From positions 620,001 through 684,000 of the forward strand of contig NZ_JBFEFG010000274.1 in the NCBI RefSeq assembly GCF_040718835.1: 64,000 nucleotides of DNA, given 5' to 3'. Of this stretch, positions 53,178 to 62,595 are shown piece after piece. The position numbers and the translations under genes were made by a program. The notes under the pieces were generated by a model. The model worked only from the letters and a program-made list of their open reading frames with translations. It was not told where the DNA came from and ran no database searches. Source of the DNA: Bremerella sp. JC817. GTDB lineage: Bacteria; Planctomycetota; Planctomycetia; Pirellulales; Pirellulaceae. Positions within the stretch are counted from its first letter, which is position 1; each line of letters begins with the position of its first letter.

Positions 53178-54203
53178 ATGATCATTGTCATGAAACGCGA
53201 AGCGACCGAATCTATGGTCCAGCATGCCGCCGAAAAGGTCGAGAAACTCGGCCTGAAAGCTCACGTTATTGTCGGCACCGAACGTACCGTGATCGCCGCC
53301 ATCGGCGACAAACGAGAAGAGATGCGTGAATCGCTCGAGACCGTTGCTGGCGTCTCGAAGGTGGTTCCGATCCTGGCACCTTACAAGGTTGCCAGTCGCG
53401 AAGTCAAACCGGAACCAACGCTTGTCAAAGCAGGCAGCCTGGAAGTCGGCAACGGCATGTGTGGCGTTATCGCCGGCCCATGTAGCGTCGAAGACGAAGA
53501 GCAAATCGTTAAATCGGCCAAAGCGGTCAAAGCCGCCGGTGCCACGGCCCTGCGAGGTGGCGCTTTCAAGCCACGCACCAGCCCTTACTCGTTCCAAGGT
53601 CTGAAAGAAGATGGCCTCAAAATGCTGGCCACGGCCCGGGAAGAAACCGGCCTGGCCGTCGTCACGGAAGTGGTTGCTTCGGAAGACGTCGAGCTGGTCG
53701 CCAAGTACGCTGACGTCCTGCAGATTGGTGCTCGCAACATGCAGAACTACCGCCTGCTGGAAGCGGTCGGCCGCGTTGACCGTGCTGTGCTGCTGAAGCG
53801 TGGTCCTTCCGCTTCGATCGACGAGTTGCTGCTGGCCGCGGAGTACATTCTGAACGAAGGCAACAGCCGCGTGATGCTGTGCGAACGAGGTATCCGCACC
53901 TTCGAATCGCACACCCGCTTCACCCTGCCCCTGGCCACGGTGACCTACTTGCATCAGAAGACCCACCTGCCGGTTGTGATCGATCCAAGCCACGGTACCG
54001 GTCATGCCTCGCTGGTGCCAGACATGTGTGTTGCCGCCGTTGCCATCGGCGCTGATGGCATCATCGTCGAAGTCCATCCAGAACCAGACGAAGCAATGAG
54101 CGATGGCTACCAATCACTCGACCTACCAACCTTCGCCGCCACGATGCAGCGATGCCGTGCGGTGGCCAATGCGGTTGGACTGAAGTGTGGTGCGGACGTT
54201 TAA
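53178..54203 (+). CDS. aroF: 3-deoxy-7-phosphoheptulonate (DAHP) synthase, type I beta
   Basis: The enzyme condenses phosphoenolpyruvate and erythrose 4-phosphate, the first step of the shikimate pathway. The 341-residue product has an N-terminal ferredoxin-like regulatory domain (about 1-70, [17 protein letters not shown]), as in the Thermotoga enzyme where Tyr and Phe bind. The TIM-barrel core has [77 protein letters not shown] and [17 protein letters not shown] precedes the ATG. The leader peptide and attenuator upstream suggest control by aromatic amino acid supply as well as allosteric control. Confidence 0.97.
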   Translation: MIIVMKREATESMVQHAAEKVEKLGLKAHVIVGTERTVIAAIGDKREEMRESLETVAGVSKVVPILAPYKVASREVKPEPTLVKAGSLEVGNGMCGVIAGPCSVEDEEQIVKSAKAVKAAGATALRGGAFKPRTSPYSFQGLKEDGLKMLATAREETGLAVVTEVVASEDVELVAKYADVLQIGARNMQNYRLLEAVGRVDRAVLLKRGPSASIDELLLAAEYILNEGNSRVMLCERGIRTFESHTRFTLPLATVTYLHQKTHLPVVIDPSHGTGHASLVPDMCVAAVAIGADGIIVEVHPEPDEAMSDGYQSLDLPTFAATMQRCRAVANAVGLKCGADV

Positions 54204-54238
54204 TCGCATCCGCTGAGCATGGTTGAGGTGAGAGCTCA

Positions 54239-54276
54239 AAAAGAACGCCGCGTGATCCAGAAGATCACGCGGCGTT
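54239..54276 (-). terminator. Intrinsic terminator between aroF and the STN-like gene
   Basis: AACGCCGCGTGATC (54244-54257) pairs perfectly over 14 bases with GATCACGCGGCGTT (54263-54276) around a 5-base loop. On the minus strand it is followed by CTTTTTG, which suits the gene ending at 54304. The plus direction has no T run, so termination of aroF here would be less efficient. Confidence 0.75.
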
Positions 54277-54303
54277 CGATGGCTCGCACTAGGAAGCGTT
54301 CGA

Positions 54304-56433
54304 CTACGAAGACCGTTTCCGTTCCAACGCAAACTTCAATCGACGATGATCGTCGTTCGACAGCAGCGCGAACAACTTCTTCGAGATCGGATCGTACAGC
54401 AGTTCGCCATAGGTCGTTTTGCGAAGGTCGGTCAGCTCTCGCTTGGTATCGTTGATCATCGCGGCAGCCGACGACTTGCTCAGATTCAAATGACTGACGT
54501 CGTACGCTTCCAACCAAGGCATGATCGGCACGGTTTGTTCGGCGACTAACTGAACGGTTGTCGCGTTGATCGGCAAGGCTTCCAGCTTCCAGGCCTTGCA
54601 GAACTGATCGAGTGCTTGACCTGCGGTGACACCGGGGGCCGACAAGGTGACCGGCGTCGCAGGGCCAATCTTGTTGAGGGCCAGCGAATCCCAATCGCAC
54701 AAGATCGTCAGACCCGTCTTCTTTTCGAGCTGGTCGACCACTTTAAACATCGGCGTTGGCACGACGATCTGGATTTTCACATCTTTTAGCAACGCAGGAG
54801 CTAGCTGCTGTTCGCGCGAGGTCAGACTGAATAGTTCCGGATTGTATTTGCTGCGAGGCATCAGCCCGCGAGCGACCCGCAACTTCTCGAGAAAGACCAA
54901 CGCTTTGAACTGGGCGACTTCGGATTGGGTAACCATGATCGCGTCGGGGTCGATGCGATAAAGCCCTTCGCCGCGGGATTGCTTCCACGAAAGAGGCTCG
55001 ACCAGGTGGGTCAGCATATAGGCGATGTCGGCCACTTGCTGCTGGTTTTCTACCAGGTCGTCCACCAGCAGACGCTGCGTGCGACGATGTCCGTCGAGCG
55101 GCTGCGTGATGCTGATCCGGGCACTCTTATCGGTGACGTGCGTTTCCAGACCGAATGGCCGAATCGCACTGTCCAGGATTCCTTGGACCGAAGTCTGCGT
55201 TTGATTGATCGTGATCGGCGTGGTCGCCTTGATATCGGCGGCGGCTAACGCCAACGGATCGATCGTGACCGGGACCGTGCTCATCTGGGTAACGAACGAC
55301 GCGAAGTCGTTCAGCGGCATCCCCTGAAATTCGATTCTCACAATCGGATCGCCCAGACGCTGGGCAACATCAACAACTGGAATCGGTGGCACCAGTTCTG
55401 GTTGAACCGAAACGACCGGCTCAGGCGTTGTCGCGGCGGCCGGAGCGTTCGGCGCACTTCCGCCTGCGTTTTCAAAAGCGGAAGGATCGAGAATCGGGAA
55501 CGATTCGCCGAAGACCTCGTACAGCGGGTCATCCTTCAGTTCGAGAATCGAAGGAGAACGAGCCGCGACAACCGGATTGCCGGCGTCCGTCGGTGGATCG
55601 GCTGGCTTGTCAGGCGTTGGCTCCGGTGGATTCGCGGCGTCTGGATTATCGAACAGAAACGGATTGTCGTCCGTCGGCATCATCGGATCGGCTGGCTTAC
55701 CAATCGGGCCTGGCTTCGGCTGTTCGGTAGTTTCCGTCTCGGCCGGCGTTTCTTCTTCCGCGGGCATCTCGGCGACAGGCACTCCTTCCGGCGGCGTTTC
55801 CGGCAAGGCAGCTTCGACAGGTTCCTTGGCCTCTGGCTCTTCGGTGGTGACGGGTTCTTCTTCGACCGGTGGGTCGGCCTGGGAGACTTCGACCGGCTGG
55901 TTTTCGTTTGGATCGACCGGCGGAGGTGTGGCTTTGCCTGAAAAGACCGAATAACCAATCACCGCGAAGGTGGTCAGAGCCATCACCGACGTACCACCAA
56001 TCAAAGCAACATTCCGCCACTTGCCCACCGAAGCGGTGTCGCTGAACCGATCGATTTCTGGCGTCGTTTCTGGAGGGGCAGCATCCGAGGCACCGGCAGC
56101 CACTGGGGCGACCTCGGGCTTGTGATCGAGCATCTCGTCGAGGTTGTCAAACATCGCCTCGGAATCCGAGACTTCGACATTCGCCGTTTCAGGCTCCGGT
56201 GGTTCGACCGGTGCTGGCGGCGCGACCGGAGGCGTTGCGGCGACCTTGGGCTTCTCTTCCGTCTGCTTCTTGGCCGGCTTGGCTGCTTCCGGCTTTCCAC
56301 CAGCAGGCCCAGGCTCGGCGATCTCGATCATACTGCCACACTTGGGGCAGTTCACGATCTGACCGATCAACGAGCGGCTGGTCACCTTCAGGCGAGCGGC
56401 ACAGGTCGGGCATTGAACACGGAATGGAGTCAC
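54304..56433 (-). CDS. Zinc-ribbon membrane protein with STN/secretin-like C-terminal region
   Basis: The product is about 709 residues from a GTG at 56433. It starts with a zinc ribbon, VQCPTCAARLKV then VNCPKCGSMIEIAEP (C-x2-C and C-x2-C). Then come a Pro/Glu-rich disordered region, a membrane helix (NVALIGGTSVMALTTFAVIGYSVF, about 180-203), a second disordered acidic linker (about 205-330) and a C-terminal part (about 360-700). The C-terminal part has repeated short beta-alpha modules (VRIEFQGMPLNDFASFVTQMSTVPVTID, shown in part, and VTLSAPGVTAGQALDQFCKAWKLEA) as in STN or secretin N-domains. It is 25 bases from the pseudokinase gene and probably co-transcribed. The function is unknown. 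Confidence 0.7.
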   Translation of the reverse strand: MTPFRVQCPTCAARLKVTSRSLIGQIVNCPKCGSMIEIAEPGPAGGKPEAAKPAKKQTEEKPKVAATPPVAPPAPVEPPEPETANVEVSDSEAMFDNLDEMLDHKPEVAPVAAGASDAAPPETTPEIDRFSDTASVGKWRNVALIGGTSVMALTTFAVIGYSVFSGKATPPPVDPNENQPVEVSQADPPVEEEPVTTEEPEAKEPVEAALPETPPEGVPVAEMPAEEETPAETETTEQPKPGPIGKPADPMMPTDDNPFLFDNPDAANPPEPTPDKPADPPTDAGNPVVAARSPSILELKDDPLYEVFGESFPILDPSAFENAGGSAPNAPAAATTPEPVVSVQPELVPPIPVVDVAQRLGDPIVRIEFQGMPLNDFASFVTQMSTVPVTIDPLALAAADIKATTPITINQTQTSVQGILDSAIRPFGLETHVTDKSARISITQPLDGHRRTQRLLVDDLVENQQQVADIAYMLTHLVEPLSWKQSRGEGLYRIDPDAIMVTQSEVAQFKALVFLEKLRVARGLMPRSKYNPELFSLTSREQQLAPALLKDVKIQIVVPTPMFKVVDQLEKKTGLTILCDWDSLALNKIGPATPVTLSAPGVTAGQALDQFCKAWKLEALPINATTVQLVAEQTVPIMPWLEAYDVSHLNLSKSSAAAMINDTKRELTDLRKTTYGELLYDPISKKLFALLSNDDHRRLKFALERKRSS

Positions 56434-56458
56434 GCAACTTCTCTGGGCAAAGACAAGA

Positions 56459-59437
56459 CTATTTAATTTTGAATACTTCCGGCAGCGTGTATTTGTTCGT
56501 TTCGGCTGCCTTGCGGGTGGTGACAATCAACTTCTTTTCCGATTCGGGACCATCCACCGGATGCACCACGTAAATCAGCTTCTGGACCTCGGTCCCGGCC
56601 CCCGGCGAGGCTTCGGGGTTGGCTCGTACCAGAAGCTGGGCCAGGATCTCACCGACTGGCTTGTTGTCGTGATGGAAATCTTTGATCTCTTTATTGCGGG
56701 TGATGCCGTCTAACTGGAGGTCGCCACCTTTGATCTCGATTTCGAGGCCTGCTTCGTCACCGATGTCACGGATGGCGAATTCCAGCGAGTTCTGCGGGAA
56801 CGAGATACTCATTTTGCTGGCCAGCTTCTCGGCGATTGTTTCGGGCTTCTTCTCGGCTGGCATCGCGCCACCAGCCGCCGGAGCACTTGCCCCAGCCATG
56901 TTGGCGGCCAGCATCAGTTCGGTGCCGGCAATCAAGTTCTGCCCTGCCGAAGCAGGCAACATGATATTCACCACCGCCTGATTGGCTTCAACGCCGGTTC
57001 GTGTGTGCTGATAGGCAAAGCGAACCATGTTCGGAAACTGCAAAGCAAGACGACGCCAGTAAGGTGTTGGATTCAAAGCAGGAATCGCATCTTCCAATCG
57101 ACGCGAAACACCATTGATCTTTTCCTTCATCGAACTGGCCAGGCTCGGCGGATCGAGACTCAGCGAACCGATGCATCGCATTTCGACGTAGAGATTCTTC
57201 CCGAGATGGCCACTCACCAGCACGCCACGCAGGCCTTCCCCCAGGAAGTCTTTCAGCGGCGCCGTCGCGACCGACAGTTCGCCACGCATTGCCTGAGCGG
57301 CATTCGTGTTGAGGAACTGTGGCTCGACCAACAAGTTAACGGTCTGCAGGTTGTCCGATTCGCGGCGAAGCTGTTCCAGTTCGCGGGTAAGCTGCGGAGC
57401 GGAAACGCCCGCCTGGGCAATGGCTTGCACGACCGCCTTGTTCCCTGCGACGAACTCCTGGCTTTCTTTGCCAGGCATCGGCATCACAGTCCAACCTTTG
57501 ACGTCGTACATCGGAACCGCAGCCCCTGAAACGGGCGTCGGGTTCCCCCAAGCCGAAATCAGATCGGTGCTTCCTTTCATGCGAGCGACCAGGCACGGAG
57601 GTCCGTTGGCTGTGGATGCTCCCAGACCGATGGTCAGCGAATCAAGTTGCTCGAGTCGAACCCCAAGGCTGCTTTCCAGTTGCTGGCGAATTTCGGTGAA
57701 TTGCGGACCAAGGGCACGCAAGATTCGATCCCCTTCCGGACTGCCAGTCAATTCGCTCGGACGAACGACCAGGGCGAGTCGGGTATCTTTCGGCAGACCG
57801 GTCAAATCGATCGGTTCGCCTGAAGTAGGCGAGGCCCACAACGTTTGCCCATCGTCGGCGACCAACTGCGGACCGGTCGGCGCGACAGGCTCGGGATTGG
57901 TGTCGACCGGCGTGTCAGGCGTTTGCGGATCTTCTTCGACCGGCGTTTCCACAACCGGTGTGTTGTCGGCGATTTCTTCGGACGGGAACAAGATTCCCAT
58001 GCCGTAGTAGCCACCAACGATCGCCGCGATCGCCATTACGCCCAAGACCACCAGGCTGGTAATCTTGCGCTGGAACTTTCGTTTGCGGATACGTTCTGCC
58101 AATGCCGATGCCCGGCCTGGGGTCGCTTCACCTACGGGCTGAGCCGCTGGGACGGCAGTGGCAACCATCGGCTGAGCCACCATGCCAGGGGCAACGGGCT
58201 GTGCCATCGGAGGCTGCGGCATGCCACCGCCTGGGAAAGGTGCGGCGGCTGGCGGTGCTGGCTGCGGAACCGGAGTCGCCGCAGGAGGTGCTGCTCCGGG
58301 GAATGGCATCGCGGCCGGTGGAGCGGCGGCGGCTGGCGGAGCAGCGACAGGTTCTGCTGACTGCGCGGCGAGCTGCTGCAAATAGGTTCCCAGCGTCGGC
58401 GGTGTTTCGCCAATGGCAGGAGCCAACTGCGAAGCTTCGATAAACGGACGCAGTGCTTCGGCAACGTCCTGGGCGTTCTGGTATCGGCCGCCAGGGTTTT
58501 TGGCCAACAGATACTGGACGACCTGCATCAGTTCGGCGGGGATATACGGAGGTGTCGGCACGTTGGCCGTGAGATGCTGCTGCAAACGTTCGGCGACCGA
58601 GCCAGCGACCATCGGCTTGCCGGTCAGCAGATCGAACAAGATCGAGCCGAGGGCATAGATGTCGGTCAGCTTGGCAGGTGCCGCGCCAGTTTGTTGCAGT
58701 TCTGGTGCGGCCACGTTCGCCAACGCATCAAGGCGAGCCTTTTGTTCTTCATCGCTCCAGGCGATGGCCTCGACGGGGCGAACCGGCAGATGCAGCAGCT
58801 TCAAGTTGCCCGTCGGCTCGAGCCAAAGCTGATCCATCGTCAGATCGCCCAGGACCATCCCCTGGCTATGGATCTGCGTGGCGCCGAGGGCTGCCTGACG
58901 GGTAAGCCGGGCACAGTCGGGGGCAGGAATCGGAACACCGTCCCCCGGTCGGCTTTCAGCCAATGGGTTGCCGTCGAGCTGCTCGGTCACCAGGTAACTG
59001 CGTTTGGGCCCTTGGCGCAAGTGAAAGCAGCGAATCAGATGCGGATGCGGCACCGACGAGCGAAGTCGACACATCTGCTGCACAATCGGAAATCGAACCG
59101 GATCGGCTTGGATCTCAGGGGCGATCGGATGCATCCAGACGGGATGGCCGCTGGAAAGGTGCTTGGCGACGAAGGTTCCCTGCAGGACGCCGGAATCGAT
59201 CCGATCGACGATCTGGTATTCGCCAATCGTGAGCGCCTTGGCCCGACCAGCGAGCAAAACGCGCGCCTGATAGGCGGTCAGATGGCCACATTTGACCAGC
59301 CAGGTCGCTAAAACCCGAGCATCGCCATTGTTGGCGGTCTGCTGATACTGATCGTGCAGCGGTTTACAGGCCTCTTTCGTCATCAGGCCTGATTCGAGGA
59401 TCAGCTTCCAGAAATCGTTCGTCTTGGTTACTTGCAT
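56459..59437 (-). CDS. Membrane-anchored pseudokinase with STN-like extracytoplasmic end
   Basis: The 992-residue product has an N-terminal ~65-residue helical domain, a Ser/Thr kinase-like fold (about 72-335), a Pro/Ala-rich linker, a membrane helix (ITSLVVLGVMAIAAIVGGYYGMGIL) and a long extracytoplasmic region. The kinase domain lacks key residues. The VAIK Lys aligns with His103 (VWMH), the HRD/K/N segment reads GDLTMDQ with Thr200 for Lys and Gln203 for Asn, and DFG reads HLP. ATP phosphotransfer is therefore unlikely. The extreme C-terminus (SISFPQNSLEFAIRDIGDE, LDGITRNKEIKDF, VGEILAQLLVRAN) resembles STN-like modules of the gene downstream. A role in signalling or scaffolding is possible. 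Confidence 0.8.
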   Translation of the reverse strand: MQVTKTNDFWKLILESGLMTKEACKPLHDQYQQTANNGDARVLATWLVKCGHLTAYQARVLLAGRAKALTIGEYQIVDRIDSGVLQGTFVAKHLSSGHPVWMHPIAPEIQADPVRFPIVQQMCRLRSSVPHPHLIRCFHLRQGPKRSYLVTEQLDGNPLAESRPGDGVPIPAPDCARLTRQAALGATQIHSQGMVLGDLTMDQLWLEPTGNLKLLHLPVRPVEAIAWSDEEQKARLDALANVAAPELQQTGAAPAKLTDIYALGSILFDLLTGKPMVAGSVAERLQQHLTANVPTPPYIPAELMQVVQYLLAKNPGGRYQNAQDVAEALRPFIEASQLAPAIGETPPTLGTYLQQLAAQSAEPVAAPPAAAAPPAAMPFPGAAPPAATPVPQPAPPAAAPFPGGGMPQPPMAQPVAPGMVAQPMVATAVPAAQPVGEATPGRASALAERIRKRKFQRKITSLVVLGVMAIAAIVGGYYGMGILFPSEEIADNTPVVETPVEEDPQTPDTPVDTNPEPVAPTGPQLVADDGQTLWASPTSGEPIDLTGLPKDTRLALVVRPSELTGSPEGDRILRALGPQFTEIRQQLESSLGVRLEQLDSLTIGLGASTANGPPCLVARMKGSTDLISAWGNPTPVSGAAVPMYDVKGWTVMPMPGKESQEFVAGNKAVVQAIAQAGVSAPQLTRELEQLRRESDNLQTVNLLVEPQFLNTNAAQAMRGELSVATAPLKDFLGEGLRGVLVSGHLGKNLYVEMRCIGSLSLDPPSLASSMKEKINGVSRRLEDAIPALNPTPYWRRLALQFPNMVRFAYQHTRTGVEANQAVVNIMLPASAGQNLIAGTELMLAANMAGASAPAAGGAMPAEKKPETIAEKLASKMSISFPQNSLEFAIRDIGDEAGLEIEIKGGDLQLDGITRNKEIKDFHHDNKPVGEILAQLLVRANPEASPGAGTEVQKLIYVVHPVDGPESEKKLIVTTRKAAETNKYTLPEVFKIK

Positions 59438-59712
59438 GCTTATCTATGTTGAGCGGTGGCGATTTCCGCTTGGAACACGGAAAACGAAAGACCGAAGGCT
59501 TCCCGTTGCAGGGCGTAAAGCTTGTTTTATCAACGTATTAGTGTACCGCGCAGGTTCCATCGAGAGCAAAAGATCCGTCATGTTTTGACGATCGTTACTG
59601 CCGGGATGGGGGTGCTTCGGCAAAACCGGAACGATCCGTACCTGCTTCGTAGCGAGCCCCCTCCCCGAGACGAGGGAGCCGCAACGGTCGTTTGGGAAGC
59701 GTCTGCCCGAGA

Positions 59713-60759
59713 TTAGGCAGTCAGGGCTGGAACTGTTTGTTTGATAACTTCAATCGCACCATTGACTTGCGCCATCGAGACGTCCAAATGGGTCACCATC
59801 CGGATCTTTTGCGGGGCGACAGCCAGCGTGCGAACGCCTCTTTCTTCGAGCGCTTTCTGCAGCTGGGCGGCGGTGCCAAGTTGCTTGTCGATGGCGAAGA
59901 TCACGATGTTCGTTTCGACCGGATCGACATCCAGCGTCAGACCTTCGGTTTGCCGGATTGCCTCGGCCAGTTTGGCGGCCATCTGGTGATCTTCCGCCAG
60001 CCGGCTGACATTGTTCTGCAAGGCATAAAACGCTCCGGCGGCGATGATGCCCGACTGTCGCATGCCGCCACCAAACAGTTTCCGGGCACGCTTGGCCTGC
60101 TGGATGAACTCGGCAGAACCGGCCAAAGCACTACCCACGGGAGCCCCCAGTCCCTTGCTGAAACAAACGCTGACAGTATCGAACAACTGGCTCCACTGGG
60201 CCACCGAGATATCGGTCGCGGCGGCAGCGTTGAAGAGTCGGGCTCCGTCGAGGTGCGTCTTCAAACCGTTCTCATGGGCCCAAGAGGTAATCTGCTGGAC
60301 CGTATCAAAAGGCTGAACTTTCCCAGAGCCGCGATTGTGCGTGTTCTCTAGACAAACCAAACGTGTCCGTACCAGGTGATCGTTGATCGGGCGAATCGTC
60401 CCTTCAAACTGTTCCGGTGAAAGCACGCCATGGACGCCGGGCAACGTTCGAGCCACTACGCCACTTAGCTGGGCAAAGGCGGCTTGTTCGTAGTTGTAGA
60501 CGTGGCAGTTTTCTTCACACAGAAATTCGTCGCCTGGCTGACAGTGGAGGCGAATGGCGATCTGGTTGGTCATGCTGCCTGAAGGCATGAAGATCGCGGC
60601 CTCTTTTCCCAACATATCGGCGGTGAGACGTTCCAGGCGTTCGGTGGTTGGATCGATATCGATCACGGCGTCGCCTACTTCGGCCTGGGCCATGAACTGA
60701 CGCATGGCTGTGCTGGGCTGGGTGACCGTGTCGCTGCGAAGATCAATCGGGAAACTCAT
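59713..60759 (-). CDS. Low-specificity L-threonine aldolase
   Basis: The PLP enzyme splits L-threonine or L-allo-threonine to glycine and acetaldehyde. The 348-residue product begins with IDLRSDTVTQPSTAMRQFMAQAEVGDAV, here cited as the family signature DLRSDTVT. It has EENCHVYNYEQ, LDGARLFNAAA and the PLP-binding Lys in SVCFSKGLGAPVGSAL. The ATG at 60759 is preferred because the family signature starts right after it. The longer frame to 60840 would run through a terminator hairpin. It stands alone, with a 275-base gap to the pseudokinase gene. Confidence 0.95.
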   Translation of the reverse strand: MSFPIDLRSDTVTQPSTAMRQFMAQAEVGDAVIDIDPTTERLERLTADMLGKEAAIFMPSGSMTNQIAIRLHCQPGDEFLCEENCHVYNYEQAAFAQLSGVVARTLPGVHGVLSPEQFEGTIRPINDHLVRTRLVCLENTHNRGSGKVQPFDTVQQITSWAHENGLKTHLDGARLFNAAAATDISVAQWSQLFDTVSVCFSKGLGAPVGSALAGSAEFIQQAKRARKLFGGGMRQSGIIAAGAFYALQNNVSRLAEDHQMAAKLAEAIRQTEGLTLDVDPVETNIVIFAIDKQLGTAAQLQKALEERGVRTLAVAPQKIRMVTHLDVSMAQVNGAIEVIKQTVPALTA

Positions 60760-60792
60760 GAACCACCAAAGGGGAACGAGGATGGTTGATAA

Positions 60793-60829
60793 ACAAAAAA
60801 GGCCTCCCATCATTTTGACGGGAGGCCTT
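60793..60829 (-). terminator. Intrinsic terminator after the DUF1559 gene
   Basis: AAGGCCTCCC (60799-60808) pairs with GGGAGGCCTT (60820-60829) around an 11-base loop. On the minus strand it is followed by TTTTTTGTTT. It closes the gene ending at 60868. Confidence 0.85.
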
Positions 60830-60867
60830 CCAAGTGCCAAGCAGGCGGCAAAGATCGCTTGCCTGCT

Positions 60868-62595
60868 TTAGAAATTACCGGGGATTTCCTGTCCGTCGTT
60901 TCGCTGCAAGAGCCACTTCAGCACGTTGGCATCGACGTTCTCGGAAATGAATCGCACCGATCCATCCACAAACGCAGCCTGAAAACCACCTGGTTGCGAC
61001 TTGCCAATGCCATTCCAAATGTGCAGCAAGTTGACTTCCAAGTCGCTGGGCTTCGTCCAGATAACCGCGGCTTCGTCGTTGGCTTCGACAGCAAAGATCG
61101 TGTTCGACATACCGTCCGAGAAGTCGGCGAACCTTGGCCCCGTCGCTCTGCCATTCGCGTCCAGCTTCGGCTCTTCAAAGGCCATGTCCTTACCCAGTGG
61201 CACCAGGTACGTCGTGTAGCCTTCAGGAGCGGTGCTATTGGGGTTCCGATAAACTTCCGGCATGAACTGAATGAGCTGCTTGTTGTGTTCGCTGTCCCAA
61301 GGCTCGTCCAATTTGAACTGTTCGTACAGGACGTTTTGTTCGAGGAACGGCAAGATCATCACTCGCCACGACAGCAACTTCTTGCCGTCCTTATCGAGGT
61401 TCGCCTCAGGCGGAAACGTTCGATAGGTATCGTGATAGTTGTGCATCGCCAGGATAATCTGCTTCAAATTATTCATCGATTGCATGCGACGTGCCGCGGA
61501 TCGTGCTTGTTGCACGGCAGGCAAAAGAAGCGCCACGAGAATACCAACCACGGCGACGTTGGTGGCAGCCACGTTGTTGCCCTCTTGCTCGAACTTGAGG
61601 ACCAGCGAGTTACCTTCCTTGACCGGCTTCAAGCCATTGAGCATTTCGTCGGCGATACGCGTCTGATACTTGCCCATCGCAACTTCGATTTCATCGTCGC
61701 TCTTCAGCATTTGATTGGCCTGGAGAACCATGGCCTGCTTGCCGAGATCCAGCGTGAACTGAACCATGTCTTCCAAACGACCGGTGGCCGTTTTATCGAC
61801 GCCGTTCACCTTGAGCACGGCACCCATCTTCTCGGTGCAGTAACAACTGAGCGTGATCGATTCGGTATAGTTCGGAATCTGCTTGTACATCGCGAAGGGT
61901 GGCACCAGCGGTGCTTGAGCCAGCATGCCATTAAGTTGTTCGCGAACCGGTCCAACGTTGATCCCGACGAAACCATCGGCGTCGTTATTGTTGGCCTGCA
62001 GCATCTTGGCAGGTTCGGTCAGTTCAGCACCTGGGCCGGTTTCGACGGCGTTCTGCACCGCTCCGGCGGTTCCAAACAGGAAGGAGTGCTCGTCCAACAG
62101 ATGCCCGGCCAGGTAGTCCATCTCGAAGCTATCCAGCAGAAACACACTGCCGTTGATCGCAGAGTAGAACTCTTTGATTTCCTCTTCTTCCGGCATGCCA
62201 TCGGCCAGTTCTTCGATATTGGCGAGGAAGGTTTCCTGGCTCAAGGTTTCCGAAGTACGGACGATCGAGAACATGTCCGGGTAAGGATAGTCCGGAGTCG
62301 GCGGCGTAATGCAGAATGTGATTGAGGTGATCTTCATCGGATCGAAACCGAGATACTTCTTGCCGAAGGCCTCGACCACTTCGACCGGATAGGCCCGAGC
62401 AAAATCGCCTCCCAGAAAGCGGTTCGCTTTCACAAAGCCCACCCCAACCGAATTGGCCGGCACATAGGCCAAGCCCGGCAAGTCGTCGGCGGCTGGTGCT
62501 GGTGCGGCAGCCTCTTGGGCCATCAGCATTTGGGGAGGAAATGCCATCGTGGCAGAAAGAAAACCAATCAGAATCGCACTGAAAAGATGTCTCAT
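60868..62595 (-). CDS. DUF1559-type protein with an additional N-terminal extracytoplasmic domain
   Basis: The 575-residue product has a signal peptide (LFSAILIGFLSATMAFPPQMLMAQ). A region (about 40-340) of unrecognised beta-alpha type follows. Then comes a DUF1559-like part (about 345-575) with GILVALLLPAVQQARSAARRMQ, NNLKQIILAMHNYHDTYRTFPP, LSWRVMILPFLEQ, FADFSDGMSNTIFAVE and AAFVDGSVRFI. DUF1559 proteins are highly expanded in planctomycetes and normally begin with a prepilin-like N-terminus. Here the hydrophobic helix is internal, about residue 345, and no prepilin cleavage site is seen. GGAGG precedes the ATG. Confidence 0.85.
   Translation of the reverse strand: MRHLFSAILIGFLSATMAFPPQMLMAQEAAAPAPAADDLPGLAYVPANSVGVGFVKANRFLGGDFARAYPVEVVEAFGKKYLGFDPMKITSITFCITPPTPDYPYPDMFSIVRTSETLSQETFLANIEELADGMPEEEEIKEFYSAINGSVFLLDSFEMDYLAGHLLDEHSFLFGTAGAVQNAVETGPGAELTEPAKMLQANNNDADGFVGINVGPVREQLNGMLAQAPLVPPFAMYKQIPNYTESITLSCYCTEKMGAVLKVNGVDKTATGRLEDMVQFTLDLGKQAMVLQANQMLKSDDEIEVAMGKYQTRIADEMLNGLKPVKEGNSLVLKFEQEGNNVAATNVAVVGILVALLLPAVQQARSAARRMQSMNNLKQIILAMHNYHDTYRTFPPEANLDKDGKKLLSWRVMILPFLEQNVLYEQFKLDEPWDSEHNKQLIQFMPEVYRNPNSTAPEGYTTYLVPLGKDMAFEEPKLDANGRATGPRFADFSDGMSNTIFAVEANDEAAVIWTKPSDLEVNLLHIWNGIGKSQPGGFQAAFVDGSVRFISENVDANVLKWLLQRNDGQEIPGNF

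Noticed and set aside
60859..62325. 488-codon plus-strand frame opposite the DUF1559 gene
   Set aside because: Antisense shadow of a gene with a clear signal peptide, DUF1559 motifs, ribosome-binding site and terminator. The His/Arg-rich translation looks non-coding.
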